Positions 33,734 through 42,632 of a stretch of DNA of 64,000 nt are shown one piece after another (position 1 is the first letter of the stretch; each line of letters begins with the position of its first letter). Both the position numbers and the translations under genes were made by a program. The DNA lies in NCBI RefSeq assembly GCF_001403875.1, contig NZ_LN884299.1, positions 1,178,117 through 1,242,116 on the forward strand, written 5' to 3'. The notes below the pieces were generated by a model. The model had not been told where the DNA came from. It ran no database searches and was given only the letters and a program-made list of their open reading frames with translations. This DNA comes from Paenibacillus ihumii. GTDB lineage: Bacteria; Bacillota; Bacilli; Paenibacillales; Paenibacillaceae.

Positions 33734-34504
33734 TTAGACGTTCTTATCGGTTCCGCATTCAATCGTTACTCCTGCGTCCGCATACTGCCGGGCTACCTCG
33801 GCGGGGAGTCCGCTGTCGGTAATGATGCAGGTCAGCTCGCTGAGGGATGCGAACGTCCGCAGCGCGGTTTGCCCGAATTTATGATGGTTAATGACAGCGA
33901 TGGCTTCGCGGGCCGTCTCGATCAAGGCCCGCTTGAAGCCGATCAGGTCTCCGGTATAGATGGATAATCCGTGCTCCGGGTGAATGCCCGTCGCCGAAAT
34001 AAAGGCTTTCTGAATATTCAGCTGCTGAACATATGAAGTAGCTTCTGGTCCGGCCAGCATGTTGCGAACCCGATAGCCGCCGGGAACGACGAGACGTATG
34101 TTGTCCTTTACGGCCAGTTCGCTGATGATATAGACGTCGTTCGTGATGACGGTAAGGGGCTCATTGCTCAAGCGGCGGGCAATTTCCAGCGTCGTGCTGC
34201 CCCCGTCCAGGGCGATGATGTCGTTCGGCTTAATATGCAGCAGGGCCCTGCTTGCGATGTCGGCCTTCTCGTCCGCGTGCTTCGTGAGCGGCTCCTTGGA
34301 AGGAAGAATGCCAAATTGATCGCTTTGCGCCAGCACGGCGCCGCCGTGTACGCGAACGATCAGGCCCTGCTCCTCAAGCCGGGTCAAATCCTCGCGAATC
34401 GTCTTGCCGGTAACGCCCAGCTTATCGCTTAGCTCCGCCACCGTCACCTCTTTATTCGTCAGCAGAACCTCCATAATTTTCTCATGCCGTCTAATCGGAC
34501 TCAT
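33734..34504 (-). CDS. DeoR-family transcriptional regulator
   Basis: The 256-residue protein has an N-terminal DeoR helix-turn-helix (RRHEKIMEVLLTNKEVTVAELSDKLGVTGKTIREDLTRLEEQGLIVRVHGGA) and a C-terminal sugar-phosphate isomerase-like sensor (IIALDGGSTTLEIARRL, INHHKFGQTALRTFASL). DeoR proteins usually repress and are released by a phosphorylated sugar. It lies between kduI and kduD in one operon, so it probably controls uronate catabolism; Bacillus uses the LacI-type KdgR for this, so a DeoR regulator here would be a non-homologous replacement. The ribosome site is weak, suggesting low expression. Confidence 0.9.
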   Translation of the reverse strand: MSPIRRHEKIMEVLLTNKEVTVAELSDKLGVTGKTIREDLTRLEEQGLIVRVHGGAVLAQSDQFGILPSKEPLTKHADEKADIASRALLHIKPNDIIALDGGSTTLEIARRLSNEPLTVITNDVYIISELAVKDNIRLVVPGGYRVRNMLAGPEATSYVQQLNIQKAFISATGIHPEHGLSIYTGDLIGFKRALIETAREAIAVINHHKFGQTALRTFASLSELTCIITDSGLPAEVARQYADAGVTIECGTDKNV

Positions 34505-34537
34505 ACCATCTCAACTCTTCCGTAAATATTTATCTCT

Positions 34538-35371
34538 CTATCTTAAATCCTTCATGGCTACGGCGTCCATATCGCTGTAGATTTTGTTATCGCCGGCCAT
34601 GCCCCAGATGAACGTATAATTGCTTGTTCCTACCCCGCTATGGATTGACCAGCTTGGGGAGATAACGGCTTCTTCGTTTCTCATGACGATATGGCGCGTT
34701 TCTGTCGGCTCGCCCATGAGATGGATCACCACCGCATCTTCTGGAAGGTCGAAGTACATATAAGCTTCCATCCGGCGCGGGTGAACGTGCGCTGGCATTG
34801 TATTCCACATATTACCTGTTTTAAGCTGTGTCATGCCCATGACCAGCTGGGAGCTCTGGATGCCGTCCGCATGAATGAAGCGGTGGATCGTCCGGTCGTT
34901 GGAGTTCTGAATTGAGCCAAGAGCGCTGGAGTCGGCTTCGCCGAGCGTCGTCTTCGCGGTTGGGAATTCTTTGTGGGCTGGCGCCGAATTCAGATAGAAT
35001 TTCGCCGGCTTGGCTGCATCCTTGCTGCGGAAAATAACCTCTTTCGAGCCCATGCCTACGTACAGGCAGTCTTTGGTGTTGAGATCATACTCTGTGCCGT
35101 CGACGATAATTGTTCCAGGTCCGCCAACGTTGATCGCTCCAAGCTCGCGGCGCTCCAGGAAGAAGGACACGCCCAGCTCCTTCAGGTCGGTCTCCAGCTT
35201 CACATCCTGCTTTACAGGATGTGCGCCGCCGATAATCAGGCGGTCCTCATGAGTCAGGACCAGCTCCAGCTTGTCGGCCGTAAACAGGGTCGGGATGTGG
35301 AATTCCTTACGTAGCCGATCTGTGTCGAACTGTTTTACTTCATTGGGGTGAGATGCGTAACGTCTTTCCAT
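34538..35371 (-). CDS. kduI: 5-dehydro-4-deoxy-D-glucuronate isomerase
   Basis: The 277-residue cupin protein matches KduI over its whole length, beginning MERRYASHPNEVKQFDTDRLR and holding the metal-binding segment PAHVHPRRMEAYMYFDL. It converts the product of unsaturated uronyl hydrolases (5-keto-4-deoxyuronate) to 3-deoxy-glycero-2,5-hexodiulosonate, the substrate of KduD. I start at 35371, where AGAGGAGG lies 11 bases upstream, rather than at 35419. It is first in the operon, with a good minus-strand promoter at 35428-35456, and is divergent from the unassigned 551-residue protein. Confidence 0.95.
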   Translation of the reverse strand: MERRYASHPNEVKQFDTDRLRKEFHIPTLFTADKLELVLTHEDRLIIGGAHPVKQDVKLETDLKELGVSFFLERRELGAINVGGPGTIIVDGTEYDLNTKDCLYVGMGSKEVIFRSKDAAKPAKFYLNSAPAHKEFPTAKTTLGEADSSALGSIQNSNDRTIHRFIHADGIQSSQLVMGMTQLKTGNMWNTMPAHVHPRRMEAYMYFDLPEDAVVIHLMGEPTETRHIVMRNEEAVISPSWSIHSGVGTSNYTFIWGMAGDNKIYSDMDAVAMKDLR

Positions 35372-35427
35372 TTTAAAAAAAGCCTCCTCTTTTCGTTCAC
35401 TTTGGTTTAAAATGTTCATATAGGTTC

Positions 35428-35456
35428 ATATTAATCCGTTTGCGTTTATTTTGCAA
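35428..35456 (-). promoter_or_regulatory. Sigma-A promoter of the kduI operon
   Basis: On the minus strand TTGCAA (35451-35456) and TAATAT (35428-35433) are separated by 17 bp, about 60 bases before the kduI start. The position fits a single promoter for kduI-deoR-kduD. Confidence 0.6.
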
Positions 35457-35531
35457 GCTGTTTAAATGATTTGCCTGAAGAGAAGAAGAGGAGTAATCCA
35501 GATAAACTTAGGATCGGGAGGAAGTCAACTT

Positions 35532-37187
35532 ATGAATCAGCATCAAAAAAGAATGAACGAAATCGTACGAAGCATAGCGGACAAAGCATGGAGCAAGCCG
35601 TTGTTAGACAGCGGTCTGTGGTTCCACGGCGATATCCGGGATAACTATTATTACGCATCTTATTTATTCGCGGCTGCCGTTAGCCCCGCAGAGGAGCCGG
35701 GGTTCGATCGTTCGGAGGGCAAGCAGCTGGCTGAAAAAGTGCTGCACCGGGTGCTGGAGCTGCAGGAGAAAGACCAAGACAGCCCAATGTACGGGCATTG
35801 GCCGCTCCATTTGCATCCGGTTCCCGATCAGGCACCGCCCCATGAGCTGCCTGTAGAATTGATGGGAAGCCTGATGGTTTATTTCTATCATATCTATGGA
35901 CAGCATATGAGCCGTGAGCTGGCGGAGAGCTTTGAAGCGGCACTAGGGAATGTATATAAGGGAAATTTCTATCGCAAGCCGCTGGAGCATTACGGACATC
36001 ATGAAGCGAAGTTTACAGCGGCCAAGCTGATTTTCGGCCAAAGGTACAAAGATCAGGCCTTGATCGAAGACGGGAGAGACTGCCTGCGGCGCACCCTTGA
36101 GCTGATCCGGCAGGAAGGGATGGCGGAGTACGGCTCACTGCCGTGGTTTTGGCACTGGATACAGGCGTTCACCTGCGCTTTCGAGCTGGCGGAGCATGAG
36201 GAGCTTAAGGCGGAGCTGGCCGAAATGCTGGATCACCTGTGGACCTTAAGGGCGAGCCTGTATTTAAAAGGCGCCTGGGTCGGCGCTCATTCCCGGGGCT
36301 GGCCGCATGATGCTCCAAAGGATGCGAACGTTCTGCATGATTATGTGCAGTTCGGCGACTTCAAGCTGCCGGATGAGATGCCCCGAACGGAATACGCCGG
36401 CCTGCTGTTCCGGCCAGCCCCCGAGCGCGCGCGGAGCATTGCGATAAATAGACAGCAGCCGGCCGAGGTGTGCAGCACGATCATAAAGACAGTTGAGGGT
36501 GAACGCCGCGTGCTGCACTCCTATGCTTATATCACGGGGCAGTTTGCGGCAGGCGGGCTGTGGGAGAGAGTCAAGGAATTCGATAACGAGCAGCTGCGCT
36601 GGTTGTTCAGTTTGCCGGTGCGCCTTGACGGGTTAGGCAATCAGCTGTACTTTTTCCATCCTGGGGAAGGATATGATGAATCCGGCCGGGATCCCCGCCA
36701 TCAAAGCGAATGGATGGAGGTGCTCTATCATCAGAACACAGTCCTGGCGCTGTACCCGCTGCCTGATGAGGTTCAGGCTGAGGTGATCGGCGTCCTTCCG
36801 GAAGGGGAGTGGCTGCAGGAGCCGGAGGCATTGTATGGTAAAGCGGAGGAAACTTACTTCGCCGTATACTTGTCCGGATCCTATGAAATACGTCAGCAGG
36901 ACGGCTACCGTCTTGTGGTCTGCCGCGGACGCAGGAGCGGAGTGGTGGTCGAAGCCATCGGCGAACCGCAGGCGAAGGAGCGCGGGATCGTTCATCTGAA
37001 GCAGTTCGCGAGCGAAATGTCGCTTTCCAAGCCCCGGTTTATACAGGGAGAAGAATTTCGGGTCGATTACACGGGAATGCTAACCGGTGAAGAGCTAAGC
37101 TTGCGTGCAAAAGGCAGGTCCGGCGCCAAAGCTCTGATTCAGGGTCAGCCTGTTTCGTTCGATCATTACACTTACGGGGCGCAATAG
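35532..37187 (+). CDS. Unassigned 551-residue protein, probable helical-toroid plus beta-sandwich enzyme
   Basis: I do not recognise this family with confidence. The N-terminal about 330 residues are helical with aromatic- and His-rich connections (WFHGDIRDNYYYASYLF, LEHYGHHEAKFTAAKL, LPWFWHWIQAF, HSRGWPHDAPKDANVLHDY), as in (alpha/alpha) toroids of polysaccharide lyases and GH88/GH105-type hydrolases. The C-terminal about 200 residues look beta-rich (HQNTVLALYPLP, YRLVVCRGRRSGVVVEAIG). No signal peptide, so it is cytoplasmic. The ATG at 35532 has GGAGG ten bases upstream. It is divergent from kduI, so a lyase or hydrolase releasing unsaturated or free uronic acid is a reasonable guess, no more. 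Full length, no sign of decay. Confidence 0.75.
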   Translation: MNQHQKRMNEIVRSIADKAWSKPLLDSGLWFHGDIRDNYYYASYLFAAAVSPAEEPGFDRSEGKQLAEKVLHRVLELQEKDQDSPMYGHWPLHLHPVPDQAPPHELPVELMGSLMVYFYHIYGQHMSRELAESFEAALGNVYKGNFYRKPLEHYGHHEAKFTAAKLIFGQRYKDQALIEDGRDCLRRTLELIRQEGMAEYGSLPWFWHWIQAFTCAFELAEHEELKAELAEMLDHLWTLRASLYLKGAWVGAHSRGWPHDAPKDANVLHDYVQFGDFKLPDEMPRTEYAGLLFRPAPERARSIAINRQQPAEVCSTIIKTVEGERRVLHSYAYITGQFAAGGLWERVKEFDNEQLRWLFSLPVRLDGLGNQLYFFHPGEGYDESGRDPRHQSEWMEVLYHQNTVLALYPLPDEVQAEVIGVLPEGEWLQEPEALYGKAEETYFAVYLSGSYEIRQQDGYRLVVCRGRRSGVVVEAIGEPQAKERGIVHLKQFASEMSLSKPRFIQGEEFRVDYTGMLTGEELSLRAKGRSGAKALIQGQPVSFDHYTYGAQ

Positions 37188-37218
37188 CCTGCATAATGCG
37201 GTATCGCAGGAAATATCA

Positions 37219-37247
37219 TTGACGATGTCGACGCAGTTTTATATAAT
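37219..37247 (+). promoter_or_regulatory. Sigma-A promoter of leuS
   Basis: TTGACG and TATAAT are spaced by 17 bp just upstream of the T-box leader; this is the strongest housekeeping promoter in the window. Confidence 0.85.
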
Positions 37248-37280
37248 GATTGGTAATCAAAATTGGATAGTTAGGAACTT

Positions 37281-37565
37281 TGAAGAGGAATAGTAGTTTG
37301 GATTTCTGCCACTCAGAGAGCCGGTGCTTGGTGCAAGCCGGTTGGAGAATGCAAATGAACTCGCCTCGGAGTTATGATGCAACGGGGTTTATAGTCTGGC
37401 GCTGTGCAATGCGCCTGATGTCCCGCGAACATCATCGTTTTGCCCGCGTTAAGGGTGCAAAGGGAGCGGATGGCAAAGCATGCCGGAAGCTAACTAGGGT
37501 GGTACCACGGGAATACTCCTCTCGTCCCTAGCGATGATACGCTATGGATCGAGAGGTTTTTTTCT
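37281..37565 (+). promoter_or_regulatory. T-box riboswitch leader of leuS
   Basis: AGGGTGGTACCACGG at 37496-37510 is the T-box sequence that pairs with the acceptor end of uncharged tRNA. A stem I region starts near 37281, and GAACTCGCC at 37358-37366 supplies a CTC leucine specifier candidate. The leader ends in an intrinsic terminator competing with an antiterminator that contains the T-box. It lets leuS be transcribed when uncharged tRNA-Leu accumulates. Confidence 0.92.
37518..37565 (+). terminator. Regulated terminator of the leuS T-box
   Basis: CCTCTCG pairs with CGAGAGG around an inner imperfect stem (TCCCTAGCG with CGCTATGGA), followed by TTTTTTTC. It is the off state of the leader. 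Confidence 0.9.
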
Positions 37566-37703
37566 TTTAAGATTACAGAATGATGTGCATTCAGCGGAGC
37601 TGAACGCTTCTGTAATCGCAAGTCATACTACCGCCTAATGCGGTCTGTCCATCTAGAAAGTACGTCGACTGACGTTTTTCTCAACTGAAGGGAGTCTAAG
37701 ATC

Positions 37704-40145
37704 ATGAGCAATAACAATCAATCTCACGATGTCTATCGTGCCCAGTCGATTGAGCCGAAATGGCAGAAATACTGGGACGATCACCAGACGTTTAAAACCC
37801 GGGAGGAGCCGGGCAAACCGAAATTTTACGCGCTGGATATGTTCCCCTACCCGTCGGGCGCAGGCCTTCACGTAGGCCATCCTGAAGGGTATACGGCGAC
37901 GGATATCGTCTCTCGCTACAAGCGGATGCGCGGATACAACGTGCTTCATCCGATGGGGTGGGACGCATTCGGACTGCCGGCGGAGCAGCATGCGCTCGAT
38001 ACGGGCGAGCATCCTCGCGATATTACGGTCAAGAATATCAACAATTTCCGGCGCCAGATTAAGTCGCTGGGCTTCTCCTACGATTGGGACCGGGAGATCA
38101 GCACGACGGATCCGGAGTACTATAAATGGACGCAGTGGATCTTTATTCAGCTCTACAAGAAGGGGCTTGCTTACGTGGCCGAGGTGCCTGTCAACTGGTG
38201 TCCGGCTCTCGGGACTGTTCTTGCCAATGAAGAGGTTATCGACGGCAAGAGCGAACGAGGAGGACATCCTGTAATCCGCAAGCCGATGCGGCAGTGGGTA
38301 CTGAAGATTACCGAATATGCTGAACGGCTGCTGGAGGATCTGGAGGAGCTCGACTGGTCGGAGAGCATCAAGGATATGCAGCGCAACTGGATCGGCAAAT
38401 CCGAGGGAGCGGAGGTCGTATTCGGCATCGAGGGAAGCGATGAGACGCTGACGGTATTCACCACCCGTCCGGACACTTTGTTTGGAGCCAGCTATGCGGT
38501 GCTTGCGCCAGAGCATGAACTGGTAGAGCGGATTACGACGGACGCTCAGCGCGGCGCGGTATCCGAATACCAGGAGCAGGCTGCCCGCAAGAGCGATCTG
38601 GAGCGCACGGATTTGGCAAAAGAGAAAACCGGCGTCTTTACCGGGGCTTATGCGATCAATCCGGCCAATGGGGAGAAGCTGCCCATTTGGATAGCGGATT
38701 ATGTGCTTGCAGGCTACGGAACAGGCGCGATTATGGCCGTTCCGGGCCACGACGAGCGGGATTATGAATTCGCGAAGCAGTTTGGTCTGCCGATTATCGA
38801 GGTCGTAGAAGGCGGAAATATTGCAGAAGGAGCGTATTCAGGAGACGGGGCTCACGTCAATTCCGGCTTCCTGAACGGCCTCCGCAATGAAGAAGCCATT
38901 AAGAAAATGATCGCCTGGCTGGAGGAGAACGGCAAGGGCCGAGGGAAAGTAAGCTACCGCCTGCGCGATTGGCTGTTCAGCCGTCAGCGGTATTGGGGAG
39001 AGCCGATTCCGATCCTTCATCTGGAGGATGGCACGATGAAGCCGGTACCGGAGGATCAGCTGCCGGTGCTTCTGCCGGAGGTCGATCATATCGAGCCATC
39101 CGGTACGGGAGAGTCACCGCTTGCCAACGTAACGGAATGGGTGAATACGACGGATCCCGAGACGGGCCTTCCGGCTCGCCGCGAGACGAATACGATGCCG
39201 CAATGGGCAGGCAGCTGCTGGTATTATTTGCGGTACATTGACCCGCACAACGATAAGGAGCTGTGCTCGAAGGAGAAGCAGGAGCAGTGGCTGCCGGTAG
39301 ACCTCTACATCGGCGGAGCCGAGCATGCGGTGCTTCACCTGCTGTACGCCCGCTTCTGGCATAAGGTCTTGTATGATCTAGGCGTTGTATCGACGAAGGA
39401 GCCGTTCCACAAGCTCGTCAACCAAGGGATGATCCTCGGTACGAACAACGAGAAAATGAGTAAGTCCCGCGGCAACGTCATTAACCCGGACGTGATTGTG
39501 AACGAGTACGGCGCCGATACGCTGCGCGTCTATGAAATGTTCATGGGGCCGCTGGAGGCGACCAAGCCGTGGAATACTAGCGGGGTCGAAGGAACGCACC
39601 GCTTCCTCTCCCGGATCTGGCGCCTGTTCGTCGCCGAGGACGGCAGCCTGAACGCCAAAATTCAAGATGGCGACGGCTCGGACGATTTCAAGCGCACCTG
39701 GCATAAGACGATCAAAAAAGTGACCGAGGACTTCGAAGCGCTGCGGTTCAATACAGCGATCAGCCAGCTGATGATCTTCGTGAATGAAGCCTATAAAGCG
39801 GACGTTGTTCCGAAAGCGGCAGCGGCCAATTTCGTGCAAATGCTGTCCCCGCTGGCTCCGCATTTGGCGGAGGAGCTGTGGGAGCGCCTTGGCCATAACG
39901 AGAGCGTTACTTACGAGCCATGGCCGGTATATGACGAGGCTTGGACGGTCGATTCCGAGGTGGAAATCGTCGTGCAGGTGAACGGCAAAATCGTGGACCG
40001 CACCAAGGTCGCGAAGGATCTTGACCAGGCAGCGATGCAGGAGCACAGCATGGCCCTGCCGAACGTGAAGCAGGCGATTGAAGGCAAGACCGTCCGCAAA
40101 GTCATTGCGGTTCCGGGCAAGCTCGTCAATATCGTGGTCGGCTAG
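37704..40145 (+). CDS. leuS: Leucyl-tRNA synthetase
   Basis: The 813-residue enzyme is the usual bacterial LeuRS length. HVGHP (the HIGH motif) starts at residue 56 and KMSKS at residue 584. The editing insertion contains [13 protein letters not shown], and the C-terminal domain ends [17 protein letters not shown]. It charges tRNA-Leu in the cytoplasm. AAGGGAG lies before the ATG. It is the only visible gene under the T-box leader; the convergent comER gene ends seven bases after its stop with no clear terminator between. Confidence 0.98.
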   Translation: MSNNNQSHDVYRAQSIEPKWQKYWDDHQTFKTREEPGKPKFYALDMFPYPSGAGLHVGHPEGYTATDIVSRYKRMRGYNVLHPMGWDAFGLPAEQHALDTGEHPRDITVKNINNFRRQIKSLGFSYDWDREISTTDPEYYKWTQWIFIQLYKKGLAYVAEVPVNWCPALGTVLANEEVIDGKSERGGHPVIRKPMRQWVLKITEYAERLLEDLEELDWSESIKDMQRNWIGKSEGAEVVFGIEGSDETLTVFTTRPDTLFGASYAVLAPEHELVERITTDAQRGAVSEYQEQAARKSDLERTDLAKEKTGVFTGAYAINPANGEKLPIWIADYVLAGYGTGAIMAVPGHDERDYEFAKQFGLPIIEVVEGGNIAEGAYSGDGAHVNSGFLNGLRNEEAIKKMIAWLEENGKGRGKVSYRLRDWLFSRQRYWGEPIPILHLEDGTMKPVPEDQLPVLLPEVDHIEPSGTGESPLANVTEWVNTTDPETGLPARRETNTMPQWAGSCWYYLRYIDPHNDKELCSKEKQEQWLPVDLYIGGAEHAVLHLLYARFWHKVLYDLGVVSTKEPFHKLVNQGMILGTNNEKMSKSRGNVINPDVIVNEYGADTLRVYEMFMGPLEATKPWNTSGVEGTHRFLSRIWRLFVAEDGSLNAKIQDGDGSDDFKRTWHKTIKKVTEDFEALRFNTAISQLMIFVNEAYKADVVPKAAAANFVQMLSPLAPHLAEELWERLGHNESVTYEPWPVYDEAWTVDSEVEIVVQVNGKIVDRTKVAKDLDQAAMQEHSMALPNVKQAIEGKTVRKVIAVPGKLVNIVVG

Positions 40146-40151
40146 ACAGAG

Positions 40152-41234
40152 CTAGAGCATCTCGGTTGTGCTCTCGGTGTCGGCATTAGCGGCAGGTGAT
40201 GTATTGGTTGCATTGTCGGCATTGTCGGTATTGGTGTTATTAGCTGAATTGGTTGTATGGTCGGTAACATTGGCTTCACTGGCAGCATTGGCTTCACTGG
40301 CTTCACTGGCTTCACTGGCAGCATTGGCTTCATTGGCGGCATTGATGGAGCTGGCGGCATTGGCAGAGTTGATGGTATTAGCGGTACTGGCAGTGCTGCT
40401 CGCGGTCGGAACGGTGCTGCTGAAGAGGGTGGCCAGCTTGGCCAGGTCGGCCTCGTGCTTGCACTGTGTCGCCTCGATCAGGCTGGGGAATACGCCCTGC
40501 AGCCGCTCCTCCAGGATAGCCAGTCCTTCGGCCGTCACGCCCCCAGGAACTGCAACTCGGCGCTGCAGCTGTTCGGGCGTCAGGCCGCCATCCGTCAGGA
40601 GCCTGCCTGTGCCGAGCAGCATTTCTGCGCCGAGGCGCAGAGCCTCCGGCATGCTGATGCCGGTCAATTGCGCCGCAGCTCTGGCCCACTGCTGGACGAT
40701 GAAGGCCACGAAGGCCGGGCCGCAGCTCGCCATGTCGGAGGCGATTCTCGTCTCCGACTCTTTGATTGGGGTCGGTCTGCTGATCGAGGACATAAGCTGC
40801 TCCAGCAGCAGCCGGTCCTCGGGCTGTACCCGCTCCCCGTAAATGCAGAGCGAGGCGCCGCTATGTACGGAATGGGTGATGCTGGGGATGATCTTGGCGA
40901 CTTTGGCGGGGATTTGCTCCTCCAGCATAGCAATAAGCACAGGGCTAGTAATGGAGATGACCAGCTGCGTCTCATGGAGTACATTGCGGATTTCCGCGAT
41001 AACCTCCGGGAATTGATGGGGCTTCACGCATATAAATACAATATCGCTTCCCTGGGCTGCGTCGGCATTGCTTGCCGCGACGTTCAAGCCGGGATGCCGC
41101 AGAGCCAGCATCTCCGCCTTGTGCCGGCCTCGGTTGCTAAGGTACAAGTTATGCGGGTACAGTGCACCGGAACGAAGGAAAGCTTCAATGAGCAGGCTCC
41201 CCATCGATCCCGTTCCGATGAAAGCGACTTTCAT
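40152..41234 (-). CDS. comER: ComER, pyrroline-5-carboxylate-reductase-like protein with extra tail
   Basis: The first about 275 residues are a ProC-type protein: MKVAFIGTGSMGSLLIEAF cofactor motif, VFICVKPHQFPEVI, and the C-terminal helical domain with VAVPGGVTAEGL. The place divergent from comEA is that of comER in Bacillus, where it affects sporulation and biofilm entry and is not needed for competence. The start at 41234 has AAAGGGGG upstream. The last about 85 residues are a low-complexity tail of Ala, Asn, Ser, Thr and Glu (SEASEASEANAASEAN), absent from ordinary ComER or ProC and encoded by a degenerate DNA repeat. The tail is probably disordered and of recent origin. Confidence 0.85.
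   Translation of the reverse strand: MKVAFIGTGSMGSLLIEAFLRSGALYPHNLYLSNRGRHKAEMLALRHPGLNVAASNADAAQGSDIVFICVKPHQFPEVIAEIRNVLHETQLVISITSPVLIAMLEEQIPAKVAKIIPSITHSVHSGASLCIYGERVQPEDRLLLEQLMSSISRPTPIKESETRIASDMASCGPAFVAFIVQQWARAAAQLTGISMPEALRLGAEMLLGTGRLLTDGGLTPEQLQRRVAVPGGVTAEGLAILEERLQGVFPSLIEATQCKHEADLAKLATLFSSTVPTASSTASTANTINSANAASSINAANEANAASEASEASEANAASEANVTDHTTNSANNTNTDNADNATNTSPAANADTESTTEML
40156..40412. repeat. Degenerate 9-bp/18-bp repeat inside the comER 3' end
   Basis: On the plus strand GCATTGGCTTCACTGGCA-like units recur (for example GGCTTCACT at 40272, 40290, 40299 and 40308), changing to GGCATTGGCGG and TCGGTATTGG variants to the left. All are multiples of three, so the comER frame stays open and codes for the Ala/Asn/Ser/Glu tail. 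Confidence 0.75.
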
Positions 41235-41350
41235 CCTGTTTCCCCCTTTCGTGCTTAAGCACAAAAATATTCGTCGTTTAAATATGTATGCATCTTGATT
41301 GGATCTTCATGACTTTTTGGACAGATTCTTTTGAGATTGGAGCGATAATA

Positions 41351-41977
41351 TTGAAACGGGAATACGTTTTGACGGCGATTGCATCCGCCGTCATCGGAGC
41401 GGGCCTGATGCTTCTGGCAGCCGGTGGAAGCCGTCCTGCCGGCATTGAAGGCTGGACGCCGCTTAACCGCGAGGTGGCTGCTGCGCTGGCCGCTGATGAA
41501 GGACAGGAGGCGGCGATTGCTGCTGCAGCGGCTAAGGCGTCGGCATCGGGTGCAGGGGCAGCCGAGGCAGCGGAAGGTCAGGCAGCAGCTGGCCAGGAGC
41601 ATCCTGCGGCGGAAGGCAGCCCCGCCAGGCCGGGTATGGCGGCGGGACTGAACCCTGGCGACGAGGAAGCCGCCGGGAAGGCGGGCTTGGCAGAGCAAAG
41701 CGCAGCTGGTGCTGCCATCCCGGCGGCATACGGCAGCAGCGATACCGCAGCAGCGCCGCTGCCGCCTGCCGAGCCGCCGCAGGACGGCCTGGTGAGCATT
41801 AACACGGCGGACAGTGCCCAGCTTCAGGCCGTTCCGGGCATTGGCGAGAAGAAGGCCCAGGCGATCATAGACTACCGGAATCAGCACGGCTCTTTTAATT
41901 CCTTGAGTGATTTGAAAAAGGTGAAGGGCATCGGAGACAAACTGTTCCAGAAGATGAAGCCTTATATCAAACTTTAA
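41351..41977 (+). CDS. comEA: ComEA competence DNA receptor
   Basis: The protein has one N-terminal membrane helix (YVLTAIASAVIGAGLMLLAAGG), a long Ala/Gly/Glu/Pro-rich linker of about 110 residues, and the C-terminal helix-hairpin-helix DNA-binding domain (INTADSAQLQAVPGIGEKKAQAIIDYR and LKKVKGIGDKLFQKMKPYI). It binds incoming DNA at the outer face of the membrane for ComEC. I choose the TTG at 41351, eight bases after GGAG, giving 208 residues; an ATG at 41288 would put 21 residues before the helix without a ribosome site. The linker is longer and more Ala-rich than in Bacillus. comEB follows after 15 bp. Confidence 0.9.
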   Translation: MKREYVLTAIASAVIGAGLMLLAAGGSRPAGIEGWTPLNREVAAALAADEGQEAAIAAAAAKASASGAGAAEAAEGQAAAGQEHPAAEGSPARPGMAAGLNPGDEEAAGKAGLAEQSAAGAAIPAAYGSSDTAAAPLPPAEPPQDGLVSINTADSAQLQAVPGIGEKKAQAIIDYRNQHGSFNSLSDLKKVKGIGDKLFQKMKPYIKL

Positions 41978-41992
41978 GAGGAGAACTAAAGG

Positions 41993-42511
41993 ATGAGTCT
42001 AGATACACGCAAAGATTGGGATACGTATTTCATGGATATCGCTTATATGGTATCCACGAGATCGCGCTGCAACCGGCGGCATGTGGGCGCCGTGCTCGTT
42101 CAAGGGAAGAAGCTGCTCGGAACGGCATATAACGGCGCTCCATCGGGTGTGCCTGACTGTTCGGAAGCGGGCTGCATGATCGCCGAGGAATACGAAGCGG
42201 TGACGGTGGACGGCAGGGAGACGATGGTCAAGAAGCAGCGCTGTGTCCGCACTATCCACGCGGAGCAGAATCTGCTATTGTTCACCGACCGGATCGACCG
42301 GGAAGGCTCCAGCGTCTATGTGACCGACGAGCCGTGCTGGACATGTGCCAACATGCTGGCGAACAGCGGGATCACTGAAATTATTTATCACCGCCCTTAT
42401 CCGAAGGATACAGGCAAGGTGTCGGCAATGATGGGCCAGAAGGGAATTATCTTCCGGCGCCTGGAATCGTACCAGCCTCCGAAGGAAACGGATGGCCGGG
42501 TTGAAGATTAG
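41993..42511 (+). CDS. comEB: dCMP deaminase family protein ComEB
   Basis: At 172 residues it shows the cytidine-deaminase zinc site: HAE at residues 89-91 and PCWTC about 25 residues later, plus the GTAYNGAPSGVPDCSEAGC substrate segment of dCMP deaminases. It makes dUMP from dCMP for thymidylate synthesis. In Bacillus comEB lies in the comE operon but is dispensable for DNA uptake. A terminator follows before comEC. Confidence 0.95.
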   Translation: MSLDTRKDWDTYFMDIAYMVSTRSRCNRRHVGAVLVQGKKLLGTAYNGAPSGVPDCSEAGCMIAEEYEAVTVDGRETMVKKQRCVRTIHAEQNLLLFTDRIDREGSSVYVTDEPCWTCANMLANSGITEIIYHRPYPKDTGKVSAMMGQKGIIFRRLESYQPPKETDGRVED

Positions 42512-42544
42512 TGTAGTTGAAAATTAGTGCATAAGAGATGAAGG

Positions 42545-42583
42545 AAGAACCTCGTCTGCTGCGGCAGATGGGGTTCTTTTTTT
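42545..42583 (+). terminator. Terminator between comEB and comEC
   Basis: An AAGAACC-based stem with TCTGC/GCAGA and a TGCG-type loop is followed by seven T. Expression of comEC must come from read-through or from a promoter between 42583 and 42630, where I see none that is clear. Confidence 0.8.
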
Positions 42584-42632
42584 GCTGAGGGTACGTACGG
42601 CTGGTCATTATTTTTAGAAAGGAGGCAGGATG

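Noticed and set aside
37653..38750. Minus-strand open frame of 365 codons antisense to leuS
   Set aside because: Covers the leuS start, where HVGHP and the editing domain prove the plus-strand frame; no recognisable protein on the minus strand.
40168..41258. Two plus-strand open frames (224 and 333 codons) antisense to comER
   Set aside because: The Leu/Ala/Val-rich and Gly/Ile-rich products arise from translating the comER tail repeat in other frames, and the minus strand has the ProC motifs and ribosome site.
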